DNA of 64,000 nucleotides, taken from NCBI GenBank assembly GCA_032622095.1, contig CP136067.1, forward strand, positions 58,383,899-58,447,898, in the 5' to 3' direction. The number at the start of each line of letters is the position of its first letter. Position 1 is the stretch's first letter. The notes under the pieces were generated by a model. It was not told where the DNA came from and searched no databases. It saw only the letters and a list, made by a program, of their open reading frames with translations. This document shows positions 56,237-64,000 of this stretch, piece by piece. Position numbers and translations under genes: made by a program. The DNA comes from Siphonodentalium dalli. Taxonomy: Eukaryota > Mollusca > Scaphopoda > Gadilida > Siphonodentaliidae.

Positions 56237-56931
56237 AAATCATTTTGGAAACACCTTTACAGTCATCATTCTCAGTAAAACAAAAACGACATTTTAACAC
56301 ATGTTTGTGAATATCCTTTCTCCCATGCTGGTTCGTGGGCAATCAAAAGCTGAAACAGAGAGCTCCAAATGTGTTATGGACGGAGGTATGGGCGGACACA
56401 TGGATGGAACTCAACGGGGAATGATTATGGTTGTCTACCAACATATTCGAATTTCGACTGGACTATTTTGAAGAGTTCGAGGAAAGCTCTTTATCAAAGA
56501 TAATCAGTTGGTAGACTGGATAGAGGAACAGGCAACCCATAATGCCCCAGACCCCTGGACCGATTTCAACCAAATTTAGTGTGGCGACTAAGGGTACCAT
56601 GGTGGAGGTTATCTAATGGCGTTAGTTTTTCAAAATTTTGAAAAAGTTAATTAAATAAATAAACAAAATTATTAAGATGTGCTCACTGTGGGCTTATTCA
56701 GAATCAAATAAATCCAATATAAACCTATTTGAATAATTGGGTCCAATATGAACTATTTGCACGAGGATAGTGGCCCCCTAGGTAACGCACAAAGGGCCCT
56801 CATGCCTATCCGACGCGGCATAAAGGCCCCCGAAGGGAGCCTGTTTCAGCTAGAAAAGAAATCGTTTCTCGCCTCCAAATGTGGGAGATGACTCTGGGAT
56901 GATGTCCTTAAATTGTGATCGTTATGTGGCC
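56237..56931. other. Intergenic, no supported gene
   Basis: No coding frame or repeat of note. Confidence 0.4.
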
Positions 56932-56935
56932 TTAA

Positions 56936-57359
56936 TGGCCCACTTAATTTTCGAATGCCCAGATAACGTTAAACACAACATATTTCATATCATATACCAT
57001 TTGGAAGAGGAACCAAAAATATATATTCCACCAGAATTATACGGAACTGATGTGACATAGGAGTGTCCACCATGTGATATAGATGCTCAGATTCATTCCA
57101 AGACTTCCTCCGTTTTGTCAACCCATAATGGATCATAATTCAGACTAAGAGATATAGTTATTCCCTTTTCATATACAGTCTGTATCAAAATTAAGCATAG
57201 AACGCACCTCGGTATACCTCGACAAAAACAACATGTTCCCAGTTTATTCGACATGATCAGTTGATAATACAATGGTTTGGAGCTTTCTCTTTCAAATGGT
57301 ATATAATATGGAATATGTTGTATATAATGTGATCTGGTGATTCGAAAATTAAGTGTGCC
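56936..57359. mobile_element. TTAA-flanked MITE, copy 2
   Basis: Ends TGGCCCACTTAATTTTCGAA on the left and the inverse of AGGCACACTTAATTTTCGAA on the right, with TTAA on each side (56932-56935, 57360-57363). Same family and similar length as 21921-22341. Shared inner blocks include TCATATACCATTTGG and TTTGGAG(C/T)TT. Confidence 0.75.
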
Positions 57360-57449
57360 TTTAATTTGTTTTCATTAGTTGCAATCTAATCGTTCGTCGT
57401 CCTGCAAACAAGACTCTTGCGAGACACAAGGCAACAAGAAAACCATAGT

Positions 57450-57800
57450 CAGAAATGGTAACGCCCTCAAGATCATATTGTTAGGCATATATATAAATTA
57501 TTATATAAAATATATTGGTTTCATGAATGCACCACCTCAGAATTCCGTTAAAACAACTAATCCTTCAAATTATTACAACAACTGTATACGGCAAAATATT
57601 ATCACTGCAGGTTTCTCATTAACCACACCAGAAAGTATCTAAATGCGGACCAAAAATCTAATAATCGGATTAAATACACACTCGATACTTCGCAATGCGA
57701 CCTTTAGTCTATATTCCAAATGAGACATACTTCATCAGTAATGTTAGCTATTTCAAGAATGGCCCAGCCAGCCATTGTTCACACTTAAATATCGATTTCA
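57450..57800 (-). repeat. Dispersed repeat R, copy 3, with flanking unit
   Basis: On the minus strand this reads TTTCTGGTGTGG...GAGAAACCTGCAGT...GGAATTCTGAGGTGGTGCAT...GGGCGTTACCATT, matching R copies at 4083 and 4609. To its right, in forward coordinates, 57750-57800 matches 4480-4560 (GGGCC...CCATTGTTCA and TTACATACTGCAA). The copy carries a short insertion near 57575-57605 and is not interrupted by a LINE. Confidence 0.7.
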
Positions 57801-59529
57801 ACCAATAAAAGTTACATACTGCAAGAACCAGACATCCACGAATACGTACATCCTGCAAAAAGTCTAACCGGCACGCAATATAGCTATGGTACATTTTAAA
57901 TCATATTTCCTAAAATAACTCGCATCGTGTGAAGCCAGAAATGTGTTGTTCTGCCAGTTATCCCCATAGCTCCATTGGCACGGTCTGATCAGCGAAGCAG
58001 TGAACACCCATCGGGCGTAATGATAAGAACATAATTAAGTACACAATAATTAGGACAAGCAGAACCATCATCCCCTTACTGGGGATAGCAAGTTGGTGTC
58101 AATCGGACATTATACCACAGTCGGATTACCGGATGTGGACAGATTGTTCAATGTTTATCACCAGAGGTGCTCAATAGGGGTGGTTGGGCTTTGGTTGGCA
58201 CTGGTATATTTTACTTATACTTGGGTTTCATGTTTCATTTGCCCGATAAGCAGAACTTTGGCTTATGAAATTGTTCTCCAATTTGGTGTCAAATCTGATG
58301 TGAGTAATGTTATAGATATAGCGTTTCAACTGCGAATTTATCGGACCCGCGCTAGAAAACGGAATTAACTTGACGATGTAGATGACTATCCATGTGAAAC
58401 TTCACGTCAGATGTATACATGCTGTATTTTGCCCGGAGCTGGATTTTTGTAGTTTACTTTTCTAAGGAGGTCTTATTGACGGTGTTTAATAATTGATACC
58501 CACGTGTGCGTTTCATGGAAAATATAGAAAAATTCACAATTTGTATTCAATAATTCATCCGGCTGAGATTAATTTCTGTTGTGGCTGGCGCGACATCATC
58601 AATACTCGGAATAGAAGAAGCGGCTTCTTTAAATATTAACGACTCGATCCATATGTGGTTAGGAGTAAATGTCGACAGGGCAGGATTTATAGTGGCGCTA
58701 ATGGTGGGGAGCAAGAGGGTGGTCATAGGATTTGGCTGTTGATCGAAAGTGGCTGGCAAATGCTCAGGGCATTCGTTGTAGAGATAGTGGTGTGCAAGAG
58801 TGATGAATTATACGTACAACATGTTCACCACTGTTTACTGTATATCGAGTATAATCTTTGCAATTCAAAATTTTATAAGACAGTCTAAGACCTTAGTATA
58901 GCCACAAACAACGCCACATATTGTGACTGGTGTGTCACGATGTGATTTTTTTTTTAAACTGCTATTTTCAAATGCGTCTTGCTATTATATTCCGCGATTC
59001 ATTCGTGGCAATGACTGCTGCAACTAATGCCAAATGAGAAATTTAGACGAAATTAATATAAAATCTGTTATTGTTCACCACCGGGAATATTTCTTACAGC
59101 AATAGCACAGGCATGGGCGCAAACTAGGTTAACCGAAGTGCTTGTGCTTCCGCCAAAACAGTACGCAAGAAACGTTTCATCATTCAATTTTTCCAAAATA
59201 TTGAACATAGTTAGTTCCCCTCGATCACAATGCACAAGATCGCGTCGAAACTAAATCCAATAATGATAAGGTATGGGCTGGTCGAAGGGTCTCAAACTTT
59301 ATGTTATATACAGTACACAACTTGCGTAATATGTTATTTGTTCAAATAGTTTGTCACACACTTTCTAAATTAATATGGTGAGACTGTGGCTTACACAATT
59401 AAACAGTCTGATACTCCAGCCGCGAAGAAATACTAAACAATTATTTATTCATGAAAGAAGGAACTTATAGTATCACTAATTAATACAGCGATGAAATGAC
59501 TCGTTTGTGCACGGCAATTTACTTAATTG
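57801..59529. other. Intergenic with weak open frames
   Basis: Frame 58093-58368 (91 codons) has a hydrophobic middle (GVVGLWLALVYFTYTWVSCF) and a donor-like GTGAGT at 58300, so it might be an exon of a membrane protein, but no partner exon or family is recognised. A frame near 58556-58740 overlaps others and is equally uncertain. The rest shows nothing. Confidence 0.25.
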
Positions 59530-62500
59530 TTGAATTATCTTTGACAAATGTCGATTGCGGGTAATCTAAGTCTGGGCGAGATTCAGGGCTCAACACATTA
59601 TGACCTAGCTTATAAGCTCGATGAATTAGGCCAGGGTGATATAGAAGATACTAACATGGATTTGCTTAATATGAATAGGAACTGTAACTATTACTCTCCT
59701 GAACAACTTCAGAACAAATTTGGGGGTAGAAAGTATGATAAATCATTTTTTGGGTTGAATTGTCGTAGTCTGAATGCAAACTGGGATAAATTAAATAGCC
59801 TACTACTAAGTATTCAAAGTAGCCAAAATCTCTGCTTTCACATAAATATTTAAGGTACACGAAACTGAATCTGAGCTAACTGGGTACCATAACTTCGAAT
59901 TTAAAACTCGTCCAGAAAGGGATGCTGGGAGAGGAGCAGTTGGCCTATGCATCCGCGACAGTCTACATTATACACTGAGGAAAGATTTGTCTATATTTAA
60001 ACCACACGTCATAGAAACTATATTTATTGAGATAAATCCAGGATGCACACATTCATATCTAGTTGGTTCAATATAGGCCCAACACTGCACCACGCACTGA
60101 CCTTGACACCTTTACGAAGGATATTGAAGGTATTATGGATGAAATAAATAAATCAAATCTTAAGGCATTCTTAATAGGCGACTTTAATATTGACTTACTC
60201 AAATTTGAAACCCACGAGAAAACGGACAACTTCTTAAGCAATATATTTTCCTTTGGTTTCATACCTAGTATAACTAGGCCGACACGACTTACCGAACATT
60301 CGGCAATCCTCATAGACCATATATATACCAACAGTGCAACTGCGGGCGCCGGGCAGTAAATCTGGTATAATAGTCACTGATGTATCGTATCGGACCATAT
60401 CGCTACCTTCTTTCTCGAACCACCACGAAGCACAGAACCTTCACGTACGCCGAGCGGTGACAATATAAAACCATATCGAGTCTTTAATGACAAAAATACT
60501 AGAACCTTCAAAAATATACTAAAAAATTGTAACTTTCAGCCATTCTTAAACTGTAAATCAGTGAACGAGTCATATGATATATTCCTGGAACTGTATATGG
60601 ACGCCTTTGAGAAAGCATTCCCGTTGACAAACATGAAAGTCCCCAAAAAGTACACCAAGCGAGAACCATGGATTACAAATTTCCTCTCTGGAAAAAAATA
60701 AACTCTATATAAAAAAATTGAAGGCACCAACAGAAGTCAACAAAAAACAGATATAAATCGTACTGCCAGACGTACAGAAGCATAATACGACTAAGCAAGA
60801 AAACGTACTATTCTGGAACAAAACAAGAGAGATATAAAGGCTACCTGGAGGATATTAAATGGAGCGATTAACAAAACTTCGAATGCAAACTCAGTTCCTT
60901 CTATATTTGTAGATAACCAAATAAAAATCACTCATAAAACCGATATAGCAGAAAAGTTTAATGATTATTTTTCAAGTATTGGTCAACTAACAAGTGAAAG
61001 AGTCTTAAACGAACATAGTGCAAATTACTCAGATTATCTTCTTTATAGGCAAACAGAAGTATTAAAATTAGCCCCCACTAATGAACAAGAAATTATACTG
61101 ACTTGCCTAAATTTTAAAAGCAAAAATAGCAAAGACGTGTATGGTTTAACGAGTAAGATAATTAAGGCAATGGTAGAAGAAATAGCAATCGCCCTAAAAC
61201 ATTTATTCAACTTATCATTCAAATATGGCATATTTCCCAAAAAAATGAAATTGTCCCAAGTTGTCCAGATTTACAAAAGCGGCAATAAAGGTGAATTCAG
61301 TAATTATAGACCTATTAGTATATTGCCTTGTTTCTCAAAAATATAATGTCTAAAAGACTGGTCGATTTCTTAAATGATAACGATACTCTGTATGAACATC
61401 AGTATGGTTTCAGAAAAAGTAACTAGACGACAGTTTACTGACTTCAATGGTAGTATTTTTAGTCTTAAGGGTATACTCAGCGGAGTGCCACAGGGTTCCA
61501 TACTCGGTCCGACAATTTTCCTCATTTACGTTAATGATATGTCTGCTGCAACTTCATTGAAATTGTTATCATTTGCCGATGATACTACGCTATACACATC
61601 CGGCAATAACGGCCATCTTATTGAAAACATCGTGAATAATGAGTTAAAAGATGTCTACAAATGGTGTTGTTGTAACTGCCAATCCATAGACAAAACTAAA
61701 AGTAAATATATGCTTCTTCATCCAAAAAACAATGACGACAAATGGAATTTTCTAAAGATATACATAAACGACGTAGAACTCAAGCGTGTTGGAAACAAAA
61801 GTGATGAAACGTCCCTAAAATTTCTCGGAAATACAATCGATAAAAACCTCACTTTTAAAGACCATATCTCGGCGATATGTTCTAAAATGGCAAGAGCCCT
61901 ATATGGTATGAACAAGGTGAGGAAATTTTTCCCAGGATTTCCCAGGAGTTGTCATTCGAACACTATATTATGCCTTAATTCAAAGCCGTCTTGTCTATGG
62001 AATTCAAATTTTGGGCCACTCAGTACCATCTAATAAGGCCTTCCTACTACAAAAGAGAGCTATCAGAACAATAAGCTATGCCAAATACAACAGCCACACT
62101 GAACCTTTATTAAAAAAAAAGAAACATTTTGAAATTCAGAGATCTCCATGCCTGTCATGTTAGTCTGTTTATGTATGATTGGACACATTTTAACCTATCG
62201 GCATCATTTCTAACAGCATTTGACAATAAGATATAAATCACCAGACAATCTGGATGCATTAGGGAAATTAAATCACGAACGAAATTCTCAGAGGTTTTGC
62301 CCAAACATTCATTCCCAAGATTATGGAATGAAACTGACAAAAAATTAAAATCAATTGAAAGCCGACAAAACTTTAAATATCAAATTAAGGTCAATGTTAT
62401 CAACGCTTACGATGCAAACTTTAAATATAAAAACAAAACTTGCAGAGAATGTTTTCCTGCCAAAAACTTATAATTGCACTACATATACTTAACTCCCGAG

Positions 62501-62925
62501 TAACAAGCCAGCCCCCTCACTTTTGTCGTGAGTGGTGACTACCCTGAAAACTCGCCCTTATTGGACCCTGCTAACACGATTTAAATATCATATACGCATT
62601 ATCATTGTTACTTAAGCAAGGTCCACCTTACAATTATAAAGTGTTCTTTAATTGCCGTGCACACGCCTACATAACCATAACTATACAAATATATGTACAT
62701 AATACAATATTTTGATATTATAAATTCCAGTATTTCGCTATTAGCACATCAACGTGAGGTTATGCCATTGATAAATTAGTTATTATATTCACAACGGGGG
62801 TGACAGGAAGACAGCCAATCCTGGTTATGCCGCTCCCTCACAATAATTACACTTGATATTTTGTATATATTATTGTTGCTTTGTTGTGACCTAATTATTG
62901 TGTAAATAAAACATCTAACATCTAT
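59530..62925 (+). mobile_element. Near full-length but broken LINE
   Basis: Order of recognisable pieces: apurinic-type endonuclease fragments at 59740-60065 (FGLNCRSLNANWDKL) and 60063-60359 (LIGDFNIDLL, LIDHIYTN); RT fingers at 61137-61346 (FSNYRPISILPCFSKI); RT palm at 61374-62033 (GVPQGSILGP, FADDTTLY); degraded thumb region to about 62480. The tail reads AAATAAAACATCTAACATCT near 62905-62925. Several frameshifts and stops separate the pieces. About 60-70 residues between the fingers and GVPQGS are missing, which removes the first catalytic aspartate. It is a CR1/L2/Jockey-type non-LTR element and cannot be active. Confidence 0.85.
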
Positions 62926-63025
62926 CAATTCCACAGTAATAAATGACAAAGTACCATAATGAGTTAAGTCTTTCCTGAGCATGTGCCCCACTAGATTGAT
63001 TTATGTTTCGCGGCAGTACGAGTGA

Positions 63026-63103
63026 TGGTAATGATGATGATGATGATGGTGGTGGTGGTTGTGGCGACTATGACGACGATGACGTCGATGAAGACGATGC
63101 TGG

Positions 63104-63134
<31 letters not shown>

Positions 63135-63440
63135 ACTGAAGACGACGATGATGATGATGAAGATGAATATGAGGATGAAACGACGACGACGATGATGATT
63201 ATGAGGATGATGATGATGGTGACGATGATGATGATAATGGTGATGATGGTGATGATGATGATTATGATGACGATTATGATGATGATTACGATGATGATAA
63301 TGATGATGATGATGATCATTATGATGATGATGTTGACGACGATGATGATAATGGTGGTGATGATGATGATGATGATGATGATGACGACGACGACGACGAC
63401 GACGACGACGATGATGATGATGATGATGATGACGATGGCC
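63026..63440 (+). repeat. (GAT/GAC)n microsatellite
   Basis: More than 400 bp of imperfect GAT with GAC, GGT and GAA variants. The frame 63003-63470 is open in one phase (poly-Asp, then poly-Met) and a poly-Ile frame runs on the other strand. This is what a trinucleotide run gives by chance, so no gene is called. Confidence 0.95.
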
Positions 63441-64000
63441 CCCTTTTGTAAATATATGTATATATGTTAATTATTTAATACTCTGTATTCGCCACTTAAT
63501 TGTGACATTGAGTTAAATAAACAATCAATCAAGTACGTTGTTTGGTTATCGTATGATGTTTTGTTCAATATTTGTGCCAAACGTAAGCACAATGTCATTG
63601 CGAGATAAGGCTTTTAATTGCGACATAGGATCCAAGGTCGCCATAATGACATTGGAACCGGTTTGACTTTGAGAAATAATTAAGGTTATTATCCAACTGG
63701 GCATATAATATGTTTCCATAGCGTAATGGGCGGTTATTTTTGCTTTTATGATATGATAAATCTGATAAATTTGAAAAGGACCCCGTTCTTGCTTAGTTGG
63801 GAACATGCATCCGGACATGCTCGTAGCGGAAGACATGCTCGTAGCGGAATAACCACATGGCCCGCGATTTGCAGACCGTTCACGGTTAGACAAATGTTGC
63901 ACCGAAACCAACACATACCAGTGGTTGACGGTGGTGGTATTATTTGTGGCTATAATTTACCCAACTGTACATCAAACTTCTTTAAACATGGACGAAATTT
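63441..64000. other. Right edge, no supported gene
   Basis: A minus frame at 63546-63914 (122 codons) includes an 18-bp tandem duplication (ACATGCTCGTAGCGGAAG twice near 63816-63850) giving ATSMS twice. No domain is recognised and the frame may continue beyond or be fortuitous. Confidence 0.35.

Noticed and set aside
63003-63470. 155-codon Asp-rich then Met-rich frame
   Set aside because: It is a read-through of a GAT/GAC microsatellite. The opposite strand is equally open as poly-Ile.

Overview
This is a repeat-rich window from an animal nuclear genome. The best guess is a marine lophotrochozoan, probably a mollusc. The basis is a metazoan C2H2 zinc-finger transcription factor in one long coding exon, an overall AT-rich composition, several LINE lineages, an intact Ty3/gypsy retrotransposon, and many Helentron/pearl-like non-autonomous elements that end in (ACAG)n or (CA)n microsatellites, a type well known from bivalves. 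Species cannot be fixed from sequence alone. No bacterial features, tRNA, rRNA or CRISPR were seen.

Layout. 0-3.4 kb: degenerate tandem satellites and a (TA)n tract. 3.4-6 kb: a Helentron-like element, then a 3' LINE fragment inserted into a dispersed repeat. 6.2-6.8 kb: a hAT-like MITE. 7.1-9.4 kb: minisatellites and a relic of a large fold-back element. 9.4-12.9 kb: CCATGG palindromic arrays and inverted-repeat MITEs. 12.9-19.36 kb: quieter, mostly single-copy sequence that may hold regulatory DNA for the gene downstream. 19,362-21,332: the only convincing host gene, a seven-finger C2H2 factor with an Ikaros/Hunchback-like C-terminal finger pair. 21.9-23.9 kb: two MITEs flanked by TTAA, one with piggyBac-like ends.

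23.9-35.45 kb is a nested complex. A 19-bp minisatellite is split by Helentron-like elements arranged head to tail. One of these is split by a 5.8-kb fold-back element with clear termini and a 3-bp target duplication. 36.9-38.0 kb: a hAT element with an 8-bp target duplication. 43.1-55.9 kb is a second nest: one 5'-truncated LINE on the minus strand is interrupted by a 5.0-kb fold-back element, an intact 5.0-kb Ty3/gypsy element with identical LTRs, and a short LINE-tail-like insert. 56.9-57.8 kb: a MITE and a dispersed repeat. 59.5-62.9 kb: a near full-length but broken plus-strand LINE. 63.0-63.4 kb: a GAT microsatellite.

The strongest candidates for something undescribed are the two large fold-back elements. 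They share TAGT...ACTA ends and 3-bp duplications, and their arms carry paired YY1-like GCCGCCATNTTG motifs at about 175-bp or 355-bp spacing. The Helentron-like tandem arrays are also notable: their units carry perfect NRF1-type or ERR/FTZ-F1-type motifs.
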